The notes: generated by a model from the letters alone, not told the origin. Positions 21,241 through 31,714 are shown, numbered from the stretch's first letter. The stretch is 64,000 nt of DNA from Megalopta genalis (GCF_051020955.1 NC_135016.1:13746501-13810500), one strand, 5' to 3'. Numbers and translations: made by a program.

Positions 21241-21605
21241 ATAAACATTTTATTCGTAGAAATGTTAAAATGTTCGTTAATAACCAATCGTAACTGATAC
21301 GATTACGAATAAACTTAATTAAAGAACAAAAAATAAAATCCGTTTAATTATCAAAGAAATAATCAGCAATACCAACGTAAGTAGGAAAAAAAACCTACAT
21401 TTAATTTGTAGAAATGTTAGAATAATCACTAATTATCAATTGCAGTTGTTGCTGTTACAAATAAAATTATGTAGAGGTCAAAAAATAGAATTTGTTCAAT
21501 ACGTAATTATTAAATAAATTATCATCGATGTCGAAATAAGCAATTGCAGCTGATACGATTACATATTTGTTCAGTGCGAAACTATAAAATAAACTATCAT
21601 TAATA
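21240..21605. repeat. Degenerate tandem repeat, unit about 140-165 bp
   Basis: GTAGAAATGTTA recurs at about 21257 and 21409. GCTGATACGATTAC (21548) echoes AACTGATACGATTACGAATA (21294). AAAAAATAGAATTTGTT (21481) echoes AAAAAATAAAATCCGTTT (21329). Two to three worn units; noncoding. Confidence 0.5.
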
Positions 21606-21630
21606 TCGAAATAAACGGCGAATACAAGTA

Positions 21631-21841
21631 CAGAAAATTCTCACTAATTTTCTCCTTCAGCTTGTAAACAAAAATCAACAATTTGGGAAGTGGAGATACG
21701 ATTGTTCGAGCCTTGCACCTCGTTTTTATACTTGTTGACGATCGGCAACTATAAAAATGAAAGGCGGAACAATCGTATCTCCTCTTCCCAAATTGTCCAT
21801 TTTTGTTCATAAGCTGAAGGAAAATTAGGGAGAATTTACTG
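21631..21841. mobile_element. Palindromic MITE, CAGTAAATTCTCC family, copy 3
   Basis: Left end CAGAAAATTCTCACTAATTT, right end AAAATTAGGGAGAATTTACTG; TA at 21629-21630 and 21842-21843. The two arms pair around a centre at TTGTTGACGATCGGCAAC. 211 bp. Confidence 0.9.
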
Positions 21842-21879
21842 TAACAAAATTAGTTGAGAATTATCGAGTGAACTGTCCA

Positions 21880-22260
21880 AAGGTCGGCCAATATTTCACG
21901 TTGCCCGACAAATTCCGAGATACCAGAGAGGCAGTTTAATTAATCCGATCGGCCTACAATGTCGCGCTATCAATTACAAGATACCCGCGATTCCCTCCGC
22001 CAGGAAACACACGGTTTACGTACACGCGTTCGATCATGGCGAGAGAAAAAAGAAACGGAAGAGGAGGTAGATAAACGAGTAATCTCGAAGTAACTCAATT
22101 GGCTACAAGCCGATTACGAGGTTGTCGGATCGCTCAGTTCAATCGGCGAGATCTATGCGAGCATCCTTCTAGATCATTTACACGGGACGCTTACACCAAC
22201 CGTTCGTCGATTTTTATTGCGACCGAATTTCAATTCATTCCGATCTAATAAGTAACAAAT
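21880..22260. other. Moderately GC-rich stretch
   Basis: Balanced composition, no long open frame and no repeat recognised. Confidence 0.35.
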
Positions 22261-22324
22261 TATCAGCAATAAAATCAAATTGTGGACTGTCTTTTTCGTT
22301 CCATGGTCCTTGATTTATTCATTT

Positions 22325-22690
22325 ATTTATTTTATTTAAGACTCCATCGACGCGCGTCAAATTAATAATAGTTCACGTGAATTTTATGTAAGATTAAATT
22401 TATTTTATTTAACACTCCATTAACATCGAATTAATAATAGCTTACGTAAGTTTTGTGTGAGATTAAATTTATTTTATTTAAGACTCCATTAACATCGAAT
22501 TAATAATAGTTCACGTGAATTTTATGTAAGATTAAATTTATTTTATTTAACACTCCATTAACATCGAATTAATAATAGTTTACGTAAGTTTAATGTAAGA
22601 TTAAACTTATTTTATTTAAGACCCCATTAACATCAAATTAATAATAGGATACATGAGTTTCATGTAAGATGGAATCTTGTCTGGCATCAA
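22325..22690. repeat. 69-bp minisatellite with alternating (dimeric) units
   Basis: ACTCCAT marks successive units at 22341, 22414, 22483 and 22552, with ACCCCAT at 22621 (periods 73, 69, 69, 69). Units alternate: odd units read AAGACTCC...TTCACGTGAA and even units AACACTCC...TTACGTAAG. The higher-order unit is therefore about 138 bp, and the last unit is decayed. Unrelated in sequence to the 69-bp array at 2999. Confidence 0.9.
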
Positions 22691-22725
22691 TGATGAACAA
22701 GGTAGTTTTATGTTTGTTATTTAAA

Positions 22726-22830
22726 AATAACAGTATTTCATAAAAATGAAAATAACAATATTTCATGGAAATAAAAATAACAGTGTTTTGTAGAAACAAA
22801 AATGACAGTATTTTATAATAATAAAAATTA
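22726..22830. repeat. 25-bp tandem array, about 4 copies
   Basis: Units AAAATAACAGTATTTCATAA plus five bases, with variants ATAACAATATTTCATGG, ATAACAGTGTTTTGTAG and ATGACAGTATTTTATAA. Confidence 0.85.
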
Positions 22831-23440
22831 TGTTATTAAGTATTTTTATTCAGTTACATGTGAAATTATATGTATACTGTTTAAAACTTATTTTTGGAAG
22901 CTTGTGCGAAATTAATGCCAACGTTGTAAAATAATAAAGTGATATCCGTAAAATGAATGTCCGCAAGCTTCGTCATTTTTCACCAGAATTAAAATAACTG
23001 TATTTTTTATGCGGCATTATACCTTAATTCAAAAATGAACTGTATGTATTATCAGTTTTATAGGCTTTTCGTGACTCTGACTATCACGAAACACGATTTT
23101 AGCAGATACGCAGCACTATAGTCAGACAGGATACGACTACTTAATATATTCCCACGCCAACGGATAACGTTAAGCGTAAATAAATTTTCCAAATAACCCC
23201 GTTCTCACAGTTACATGATCTATAAACAATTTCACTGTTGCGTTGATCATTAAAATTTCACATTAACCTATTAAATACATCAATAATTCCCTACTTTCTT
23301 GCTAAAGCAACGTATTGCTGATCTCAATTCAAGATAATTTTGAAACAGGTTTTTGAGACGGTTTCACGTTCACGATGTTCCACATATTGTCCATAATTTA
23401 TGTCCGAATAAAAAGGTGTTATTTTAATAGTATTTGATCG
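22831..23440. other. AT-rich noncoding stretch
   Basis: No repeat family, element end or plausible exon recognised. Confidence 0.5.
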
Positions 23441-23742
23441 TCGTTTCTGAAAAAAAATTAAACTGAATAAAGCATTGCGAAATTGAAAGCAGGCTAGAAT
23501 TAAATAATAAAAAATGAACGTACCCTTTGTGAAAAATAATTTTGTGTTGATTGCAAATATGGAAAGTTTCCCTGCAGTAAATAATTAATACGAATACGCA
23601 AGCTTTAATAAATAATCTGTGATAAAATAATTAATAATAATTTATCACAAAAGACATATTCATTCTTTATTATTCGATTCTGGCCTGTTTTCAGTTTTGC
23701 AATGCTTTATTCCGTTTAATTTGTTTCAGAAATGAAAACCGA
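23440..23742. mobile_element. Foldback element, arms about 95 bp
   Basis: Left arm (TTTCTGAAAAAAAATTAAAC, AAAGCATTGCGAAATTGAAA, AGGCTAGAATTAAATAATAA) is matched in reverse on the right (TTATTATTCGATTCTGGCCT, TTTGCAATGCTTTATTCCGT, AATTTGTTTCAGAAA). Near the centre TGTGATAAA and TTTATCACA (23619-23649) form a second small hairpin. Target duplications are not clear, so the ends are approximate. It may be a decayed foldback MITE. Confidence 0.7.
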
Positions 23743-24060
23743 ATAACTGTTTGATGAAAAATCACATTTTCCACCTGAAATGTACTCTTTATTCTAAAAA
23801 TTGGAATTTTCAAAGTCGACTTCGATGCTGGCCGATGCTAAACGAATTCACTTCCGTGGAACAAAGTATTATAAAATATTATAGTACGATGAACATAAAT
23901 CATTTGTTGCACAAATTTTATATTGAACGCAGAGCATTAATTATTAAATTATTATTTATTATTAAGCATTATTTATAATGCTGTATATATTATAATGCTA
24001 TATATATTTATAATGCTATATATATATATTATTTATTAAAGCTTTATATAATATATTCGT
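23743..24060. other. AT-rich spacer
   Basis: Short TATATA-containing repeats at 23975-24035 (ATAATGCTATATAT, three times). Nothing else. Confidence 0.5.
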
Positions 24061-24645
24061 ACACGAACTATGCGTCGCTTTCGAAAGAATTGTTTCTCGA
24101 AGGGCTCCGTCCGCTATCGGCCGGCTGGCAGCGGTTAATTTGGCCGCGGTGCCACGCCTCGGCGTGCGGAAACGCGGCCGCGCGACCCGTTTCATCAATT
24201 CAGGCCCTGGGAATTGACCGAACCGAGTAAGTCGGACAATTATTCAAAAGATTTCTCGAGCGGACTCGCGGGCATCCACGGTTTGGTTGGCCTTCGGCCG
24301 GCCCTGGGCCGGAGCAACCGTGCCTCGCGCGTACACTCTGCGATGTAGCTCCATAAACTCTTGTTTTTCGTTGCCGGGTGAGCCGACGGGGGAGGCTACG
24401 CGGCGCCTGGGGGCCCTCCCACGAGGAGGAGTGACCTCGGTTGCAGGCTTTTGCTCTTGGGAATATCTGCGAGCGTCTTCTTTGGCGGCGCGGGTGCTCC
24501 ACGATCAGGACCCCCACGCGGGCCCCGCTGCCACTCTCTGTACTTCTTCCACCGATGGTTTTTGTTTTTACGGTTCGTAGAAAAATACGGTAGAGCGCGA
24601 GCCGTTTAGCCAAACGGATCTTCTCCGGACACCTGATTGACACCC
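24061..24645. other. GC-rich island
   Basis: Sharply bounded CpG-rich block of about 580 bp. The largest frame, 24200-24643 on the minus strand, overlaps one on the plus strand and is Arg-, Ser- and Pro-rich with no domain. Promoter, untranslated exon or noncoding island. Confidence 0.42.
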
Positions 24646-26810
24646 TTTACCGATTCTATTCGATCATTTTTAATAGACCGCTATTGGAAATGGGTAGATA
24701 AATAAAAGTAAAACGCAGTGAATTAAACTTATCCCTTTTAGTTTATTAATTTGATGTACGAGGAAGGACCGTCTTTACTCTCCTGATTGCTCCAGGAGAC
24801 TGACGACTATTCACAAAGACGAAACCAAAAACGTCACCTAAAGACAAAGAGCCCTCTGTTCTATATACATATGAAATCATTGTTTATCTAATGGTACTCT
24901 GGCGAGACTCTCGGCGCCGATTCGTTTTTGTAACTTATATGCTAGAAGGAAAAACTTCTGAGTATTCAAAAGAGAGAAAACAATCCAATAACCGCGGGTT
25001 TTTTTATTGCGAAATGAAGATCGTCCGCGTCGATTGCAAGGGATACGAGAAGCAGCAAATTCGTTGTTTCTTTTTTATCGTCGTAATTCACTGCGTCTCA
25101 CAACTATAAAACCAACCATACATTTTCTGTTTTTATACGTAGGAGTGTAATTTAATAATGAATGAACTGTGCCGTGTTGGGAATTGTATTGAAAAACAAT
25201 ATATCATTTTAGAAGGACAAGTTATGCTTACTTGGAAACAAAAAGCAGCAAAAAAACACTGATTCGTTAGTTGTTTTCTTTTTAACGAGATTGTGAATCT
25301 TTGTGCAAAATAAAAGCCTTTCTTCCTGCCTCAATTCCAGGAAACAGAGGTTAAATTATTAATTATCTTGACAGTATCATGATTATGCGCAGGATTGTTA
25401 TGCCTTCTGTAAAGGGGCATGCGAGCGCAAAGGGTTAATAAATCGAAAAGAAGAAAGAGCTACGTCTGAATAATATGGCGGCTATAGAAGAAGTTCCCAT
25501 GTTATTGTGAGCGTATATTTCATTATATTGACTGAATATGATCGTTTATTGCTATTATATGAAATCGCATTTAAACAAACTAATTTATCTACCGCAATAT
25601 TCTTCCATTATGGTACTATCGTGAAATTAAATCACATTTAATTTCATTTTCACATTCAATTTATACAGCCACAATTATGACACTATCTACATAGTGAGAT
25701 GAAAATACACGTAGCAAGCAATTCTAAAATTTTACGTCTAACATGTTAAAATTGCTTTGACCACGTTGAGCGGTGCATCGGTCAAATATGATTGACATTA
25801 ATTTTTGAGCAATTTTTAAAACTCGTTTTCATTCTAATTTATTCAAACAAATTGAATTTGACTATGATGTTTCGGATGCCAAAAGAGTTCTAATGTCATC
25901 CACTATGATAAATTTTAACTTTCTAGTTCCGCTTTAATTAAGTAAATTGCTTTGATTTTGTGGGAATTTTAGTGGTTGATTATCAACGCGCGCAGAGCAT
26001 GTTAAATACTATCTCAGTTAAAATTTAAAAGTATTAACTCCTGCAAAACTACGATTTTTAAAACAAATGAACATCTTAATTCTTTTTACTCAAATTCCGG
26101 GCAAAGAAAAGACTCGGTCATGGTAGTCCGCTCGTTTCTTACAGCATGAAGTATAATTGCGATAATTATTTTCTAAACACTGAGTTTTTCAAATTTATTT
26201 TCATTATATTATAAAAAAGGTATTAATAAAGTTACGTCGAATTTTCATACAAGCTACAATATAGGCACTAGTCTGTTACTCTTAACGAAACGATTCCTAT
26301 CTCAGATCTTAAAACACTATAGCACGTTAAAATTGTTGTATTACATCTTCGTTAAGACGGACATTCTTTTCTAAATTTTAAACAATTAATATTTCTTAGG
26401 TTCGTCGTGCAAAAGACTCATAATCGCATCTACTGACTGCTCAGCTTCTTCCATTTTAAACTACCAAATGCTATTTGAACTACAAACTTTCATCAATTTG
26501 AAAGAATGTTAAATTAAAAGAAAGTTCAATTAAATTTTTACTATACCAAATGCATTACCATCAAAATGGTAAACAGTAATAATTAGATAATAAATTTTGT
26601 GAACATACAAAATACATTTCAGAACAATACTGGAAGAATATAATATATAATATTGGAAGAATATAAAAATATGCTATGTTTAACTTATTAAAATGATTAA
26701 AGAGGAAAGAAATTTCAATTTGACCCTCGTTTCTTGCAATCAATGCTTGTTTATTATTACTGATGCTGACAATGTTTATTTTACTTAAAGTTCCACAGTT
26801 TAGTAATAAT
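24646..26810. other. AT-rich noncoding stretch with decayed element ends
   Basis: GAGCGCAAAGGGTTAA (25421-25436) looks like the right end of a TTAA element, but no partner was found. TTCCACAGTTTAGTAATAA at 26791-26809 resembles a right end of the TAGACTGCGGAT family, abutting the next copy. No gene is supported; the 72-codon frame at 24891 is not recognisable. Confidence 0.45.
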
Positions 26811-27018
26811 TAGATTGCGGATTTTATGCACTTATGACAAGAATGATTAGGTGAAGAACAAAACACTGACACCATTACAAAAATTCAATAATTCGATTAT
26901 ACTATTTATAACTAATTGAAATTATTCTAAAATCTCGAAATAAATGTTTATACAATTAACCTGTTTCTTGCAATTGATGCGCAGTATTTTTATTTTGCAT
27001 AAAGAGATCCGCAGTCTA
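26811..27018. mobile_element. TAGACTGCGGAT-end MITE, copy 1
   Basis: Left end TAGATTGCGGATTTTATGCA, right end GCATAAAGAGATCCGCAGTCTA, inverted with respect to each other over about 20 bp. 208 bp, AT-rich and noncoding. Two further diverged copies lie at 36790 and 39043 with the same layout, including a GCAATT/GCATTTAATG...TTTATTTT block before the right end. Target duplication not resolved. Confidence 0.7.
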
Positions 27019-27324
27019 GTAATAATACATTGTAATATAATGTTATACAAGTAACTCAACAAATGAAAAACAAGGAGCGCTAGTGCTTACTAACATGCTT
27101 GCTTGCAAGTATATTTATTGTTTACTACAAATTTATTATTGTGATAATTCAGAGTTAAATTAATTTATAGTAACTTTATACTTATACTATCTTAATATTT
27201 ACTATAAAATATATATATAATATATATAATATATACATATAATATATAATTTTTATTTATTATATTTACTGTACTATTACTATACTATTATACTATCTTA
27301 ACTTTATACTTTATACTATTGCAA
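27019..27324. other. AT-rich spacer
   Basis: TATATA-rich low-complexity sequence at 27205-27300. No element recognised. Confidence 0.5.
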
Positions 27325-27705
27325 TAGAAATCCTACAAAGTTTAAGTAAATCAAATATTCACGTTGTTATAAAACAATATACATTAATCGCGATTAGGGT
27401 TCGATAGTTCTAGTGTTAATATTGAAAATATTTAGAATTGTTTAAATAAAAATATTTAAAAAAAATATTAAAAATAAATATTTAAATATTTAAATATATA
27501 AATAAATATTTAAAATATTTAGAAAAAAATATTTAATTGTTTAGATTATAGAGATAACCTTGACATAACCTTGACACAGGTAAAACAAAGTCTATATTTT
27601 CAATATTATCACTAGAACTATCGAACCCTAATCGCGATTAATGTATATTGTTTTATAACAACGAGAATATTTGATTTATACTTGAACTTTGTAGGATTTC
27701 TATTA
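27325..27705. mobile_element. Foldback element, arms about 105 bp
   Basis: AATAGAAATCCTACAAAGTT, TAAAACAATATACATTAATC, GCGATTAGGGTTCGATAGTT and CTAGTGTTAATATTGAAA in the left arm are repeated in reverse complement in the right arm (27598-27705). The roughly 170-bp loop is made of AAATATTTAAA-type repeats. Arm identity is high, which suggests a fairly recent origin. Both arms contain ACTAGAACTATCGAACCC, similar to TTAACACTAGAAC transposon ends. Confidence 0.82.
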
Positions 27706-27880
27706 CGATACACGCTCGAATAAAGAAATTTATCCAAAAAATTTCTTGTAGTAACTTTTTTATTATTAGGAATTGTAAAAGAAAAAATTAGAGGCCAATC
27801 ATTTTAACTGGTTTCGTAGTTCCGATGCTAATAAAATTGTAATACGAAACATTAAAATACTCAATAACACGACCTAGATG
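27706..27880. other. AT-rich spacer
   Basis: Nothing recognised. Confidence 0.5.
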
Positions 27881-28500
27881 CAACGTTTCTTGCGCGGCAA
27901 TCCGCTACCACCTCGAGTTCGCGACCTTTTAATATCAGAGCGATTGCTTCCGATCCCGTTATAAATCAAACACGTGTTCAATTCGAAACCCGGAAGACGA
28001 GTTTCTTGCACGAAAGCACGAAATCGCAAGAAACTGCCGGTGGGTGCCCGAGGACCGCGCAATGACCGGCGCCGAAAGTTGCGCGAACAGGTTCGTTTGT
28101 ACTGATTTACCGTCATTAAGTAAGTTCTTTCGGAGCAACCGGAGCATCAATTCCCGCGGCAATTTGAAGTAGGCCGGCGAATCCATTAGGAGAAGTTCTC
28201 GGAGGCGAAAGGGGCGTTAAACGGTGCGACGTCGTCGAGGGATCGTATCTTCGTGTTAACGACACGGCTTCTTCTTCCATCGAAACGGAAGGTGCTCGTG
28301 ATGCGGAACAACGAGTGGTTAAATATACGGTTCCCTGGCTTTCCTGCGGGATACAGGGCATCTTCCTTCCTGAATTCGAACGGCGTGTACCGTTTTGACA
28401 CCGCCGACAAAATGTCGACGTTTCCTTTGTCAGCTCATCTCACGCGAGCCTGTGTTCCTTTCGTTTAACGACAGTCTCTGTCGAGAATTAACGGTGTGGA
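27881..28500. other. GC-rich island
   Basis: CpG-containing block of about 600 bp with several overlapping minus-strand frames and one plus-strand frame, none with a domain. Its composition matches the other islands in the window. Confidence 0.4.
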
Positions 28501-28534
28501 TCCGAATTTGGCTTTAACAGAATTGATCGCCACG

Positions 28535-28640
28535 ATGTACAGGGTGTTTCCGGATCAAACCGACAAATATTAGATATGAATTTAGTACCGTGAAACAAAC
28601 TAATTTTTACTCTGCAGATATGCTCGCACATGCTTCCTTT
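28535..28640. other. Possible decayed TA-type MITE end
   Basis: TACAGGGTGTTTCCGGATC near 28539 has the TACAGGGTG start seen at 51678 and 59505. No complementary end was found nearby. Confidence 0.3.
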
Positions 28641-28642
28641 AA

Positions 28643-28924
28643 CCCTAGAAAGATAACCATATGACAACGTACGTAAAAGATAACCATACGCTTCAGAGGC
28701 GCATGCTTTTCTAAGGCGTCAATTTTATACTAACAATGGATATTTATTTAAGTTAATCTAGTCATTTTAAAGGTTTGGCATTATTGTAAAAATAAAATGC
28801 ATTTATATTATATTTTTTTATATTTTAAGTAATTTTAAACTTAAATCACTAGACCTCTATGAAAAATTAACAAAAATCAACACTCTTCGCAGGCGCCTCT
28901 GCGACGTAGGTTATCTTTCTCTGG
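28643..28924. mobile_element. piggyBac MITE, 282 bp, CCCTAGAAAGATA ends
   Basis: Left end CCCTAGAAAGATAACC after TTAA (28639-28642); right end, inverted, GGTTATCTTTCTCTGG before TTAA (28925-28928). The first 13 bases, CCCTAGAAAGATA, are the published terminal repeat of the original piggyBac. The subterminal parts GGCGCATGC (left) and GCAGGCGCCTCTGCGACG (right) also pair. Noncoding. A second copy starts at 63866. Confidence 0.93.
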
Positions 28925-28928
28925 TTAA

Positions 28929-29228
28929 GAGATATTTACTACCAAAGTTGTTTATCGAAATAATTCAGGTTTGTCGCATATAATACCGAGGAAAATTGTT
29001 GTATTTATCATCAAAGATAGTTCACTTATAAAAAAGTTGTACTGTTTTTCAAACGGTCTTGTATACGGCCGTCACTGTACGTGTTACTGACAGAAGTCTT
29101 TTATCAAACTTGAAAATTAATCTTGATTACAATCTATTAACCAAGTAGATGTTGCAGTCTCTTTGAACAATGTGTAAGTTACATGTTGTTATACTGTATA
29201 CGTTCGATGTTCTTCATGTTTTATTTAA
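28929..29228. other. AT-rich spacer
   Basis: Nothing recognised. Confidence 0.5.
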
Positions 29229-29471
29229 CGCATTCACTTACCAGTGTCACATATGTGCGACGTCCACGATTTCAAAATTCACGTAAAAAACATCAAATTA
29301 ATTTTGTGAACGTAATTAATTAAAATTGTAACAGATAGCATGATGTTTAGAGAATTTATAGCTTCCCTTTGACAACATTTTTATCATACTTTATAACAGG
29401 ACACGATTTATTTAATACGATAAATACAGTAAATATAACTATATACACTAGTGACGCTGGTAGCAAACGTG
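29229..29471. mobile_element. TTAA MITE, 243 bp
   Basis: TTAA at 29225-29228 and 29472-29475. Left end CGCATTCACTTACCAGTGTCAC; the right end, read inverted, is CACGTTTGCTACCAGCGTCAC. The two agree at most positions with one single-base gap. CACATATGTG is a short subterminal palindrome. Length and end style resemble the 241-bp family, of which this may be a distant relative. Confidence 0.72.
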
Positions 29472-29537
29472 TTAAGTGCAACACATTTACAAAATATATG
29501 ATTTAATAAAAAATATCGAAGTATATGTCCTTTTTAA

Positions 29538-29765
29538 CCAGTTAGCTGTTTTTGACGAGTACACACGCCATGACGAAACGGTAACATTTTATGTTATCCA
29601 AACGCGACACTAACTTTATTAGAATCTATGAGACACAACAGGATTGCAGAAACAGTTGCTTTACAGTAAAAATTATTATCAATCCTTGTCCATTCTACTG
29701 TTACATTGTTAAACAAGTTGTACTAATTCTGCGTGTGTTTTATTGATCACTCGCGTGGCAGTTAA
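29538..29765 (+). mobile_element. Truncated or diverged relative of the CCAGTTAGC TTAA element
   Basis: TTAA (29534-29537) is followed by CCAGTTAGCTGTTTTTGACG and then AGTACACACGCCATGACG, which matches the left end and first subterminal palindrome of 43962-44577. The right end of that family (AGGAGGCGCAACAGCTAACTGG) is not present. A TTAA occurs at 29762-29765, but its flank does not match. Confidence 0.55.
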
Positions 29766-29776
29766 CGTGTCAAGTA

Positions 29777-29983
29777 CAGTAAATTCTCTCTAATTGACGC
29801 TCAAATTGTACACAAAAGTAGACAATTTGGAAAGAGGAAATACGATTATTCGAGCCTTGCGGCTCTTTTTCATAGTTACTGTCAATCGGTAACCATAAAA
29901 TCGTGCCGCTATAATCGTGTCTTCTCTTCCCCAATTGTCCATTTTTGTTTACAAGCTGAGGAAAAATTGGGGAGAATTTACTA
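29777..29983. mobile_element. Palindromic MITE, CAGTAAATTCTCC family, copy 4
   Basis: Left end CAGTAAATTCTCTCTAATTG, right end TTGGGGAGAATTTACTA, TA at 29775-29776 and 29984-29985. The arms pair around TACTGTCAATCGGTAACC. A further half copy (AATCTGAGCGTCAATTAGAG) lies at 30141-30190. Confidence 0.9.
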
Positions 29984-30140
29984 TATCGACCCTTTAAGTG
30001 ATGATTCTTAATCACCAATAAAAATAGTTGTATCATGTGTCAAAATACTTTTTACATTACCAAATTTGTTCACATTTAATAAACTTCGAAAAGTATAACA
30101 GTTTTGATCACAAGATCCAATTTCATATGTACACTAGAGT

Positions 30141-30190
30141 CTCCATTTTTGTGTACAATCTGAGCGTCAATTAGAGAGACTTTACTATAT
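30141..30190. mobile_element. Partial right arm of the CAGTAAATTCTCC MITE
   Basis: CTCCATTTTTGTGTACAATC followed by TGAGCGTCAATTAGAGAGAC and TTTACTATA. Only the terminal 50 bp of one arm remains. Confidence 0.75.
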
Positions 30191-30278
30191 AATTTTCTGT
30201 GACGAGTTTCTCATCGAGAGATTCAGCGTTCGCGTGAATAATGTTTGGACGATGTTTCTTTCCTCAATTACAGAATTA

Positions 30279-30860
30279 TTGGGTTGGCAACTAAGTAATT
30301 GCCGATTTGTTCAATGAAATAAAAAATTTTGTTTTACTTGGAATGAAGTTTAATCTGTAATGTATTTTCCATTTTGTTCGACGACCTTTTGCCATCTCAC
30401 TGACAACTTGAAAATTCCACGCTCGTAGAAAGTCTGATCCTTTTCGGCCAAAAACTGAGTTAAGTGAGATTTTACAGCGTCATCATCGTTAAAAGTTTTA
30501 CCACGAAGGGAGTTGTCCAGGGATCGAAATAAGTGGTAATCCGATGGCGCGAGATCAGGGCTATATGGTGGGTGTAACATCAATTCCCAACCAATATCCA
30601 TCAATTTTTGCCGAGTGGACAAAGACGTGCGCGGCCTAGCATTGTCCTGCTGGAAAATGACACCTTTACGATTGACCAATTCTGGTCGCTTTTCCTTGAC
30701 CGCTGCATTCAATTTGTCCAGTTGCTAACATTCTCGGATAATAAAAAATAACATAATAATAATAATAATAATTTTATAATATAACATTTACGGATATCAT
30801 AAAAATGGGAGTGAGAGACATCTATAACTGAAATCGGCAATTATTTAGTTGCCAACCCTA
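30279..30860 (-). mobile_element. Deleted mariner, shared-deletion family, copy C (582 bp)
   Basis: Left end TTGGGTTGGCAACTAAGTAA, right end TTAGTTGCCAACCCTA; TA at 30277-30278 and 30861-30862. Collinear with copies A and B, including the (TAA)n-rich join near 30750-30775 and the nearby GGGAGTGAGAGACATCTATAAC tract. Confidence 0.95.
30350..30712 (-). pseudogene. Mariner transposase C-terminal half, copy C
   Basis: A 120-codon frame with the second and third catalytic Asp in DD34D spacing. This copy has DNARPR where the family has DNARPH, and YSPDLAPSDYHLF, the more usual form, where copies A and B have YSSDLAPSD. It ends NGKYITD. The same upstream TAG as in copies A and B separates it from the deletion join. 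N-terminal domain and first Asp missing; not a functional transposase. Confidence 0.93.
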
Positions 30861-31017
30861 TATTTAAGGCATAGTTTGAAATATTTCTTTCTATTTCAAC
30901 TGAAGTTTAACAGAAATGTTACGCAGCTTGCAATATCAATAGTATTTTCTCGTTAACAACCATGTGCAGTCGCTGCTCGGAAATAAACTGTAGCGCTGGC
31001 AGTGAGAAACGTCGGAA

Positions 31018-31290
31018 CTACGAGTCGGTGTTTCGGGACACGTAAGATTTCGTTTTAAACAAGCAAGTAATCAACTGAAAACACATATCAACGGCTTTGT
31101 GCATGTTCTGGTTAGGATTGTGCTTTCTCAGCTTTGCTATACGAGCGCTGAGTCTGTTGATTTCGAGAAAGTCTGTCAGCAAGCGACCATCTTGTGACGT
31201 CACGCTTGCCTCGGTAGCCTCTGCGACGGGCAGTGTGCTGCAACCCTCGAAAGCGGGTACCATTATCTTCGGTATTTGAAGCTCTACCAT
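31018..31290 (-). CDS. Unidentified 90-codon reading frame
   Basis: I do not recognise this protein. From the ATG at 31290 the frame runs 90 codons to TAG; without that start it is open to 31488 (156 codons). The first part is mixed (MVELQIPKIMVPAFEG, then an Ala/Thr/Ser/Glu stretch). The second part has a helical, basic look (FLEINRLSARIAKLRKHNP near residues 42-60) and three Cys near the end. Codon use looks more coding-like than the GC-island frames. CTTTTTGATCAG immediately upstream on the minus strand could be a splice acceptor, so it might be a terminal exon or a gene fragment carried with the adjacent mariner (about 160 bp away). No domain, signal peptide or membrane segment. Chance is a real alternative. 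Confidence 0.25.
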   Translation of the reverse strand: MVELQIPKIMVPAFEGCSTLPVAEATEASVTSQDGRLLTDFLEINRLSARIAKLRKHNPNQNMHKAVDMCFQLITCLFKTKSYVSRNTDS

Positions 31291-31488
31291 TGTGCGAAGG
31301 CTGATCAAAAAGTCAGATTTGCATTTGGGACCTCTCTTTGTTAGAAAACGCTCCTTTTGATCTTTCCATTGTCGACCGAAAATGTACATCCAAGCGAATA
31401 AAGCTGAGCCAAGGCGATGTAATTTTGTAAGGCCCGAGAAAAAAATTTGTTGAGAAATAATAATTACAAAATTCATAATAGGGGACAT

Positions 31489-31700
31489 TATCCAGATAGC
31501 ACAAAAACGTCTTTAACGCTATTACTACCGACACAGGACGTCAGGACACACCTTTTCATTATTTCTATTTAATACTATTTTTACCAAAAGTGTTAAAGGA
31601 CAACTTTTAATAATTTTTAATATAAATTATTTCCTGTGTATTCCATGTTTCCTATGTAACCACTTCTCGACTTTTGCTATAGTCTTCACATCATCTTAAA
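31489..31700. other. AT-rich spacer
   Basis: Nothing recognised. Confidence 0.45.
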
Positions 31701-31714
31701 CATGCCTGTTTTTG

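Noticed and set aside
24200..24643. 147-codon minus frame in a GC island
   Set aside because: It overlaps a 97-codon plus frame, has an Arg/Ser/Pro-rich composition and no recognisable domain or splice context.
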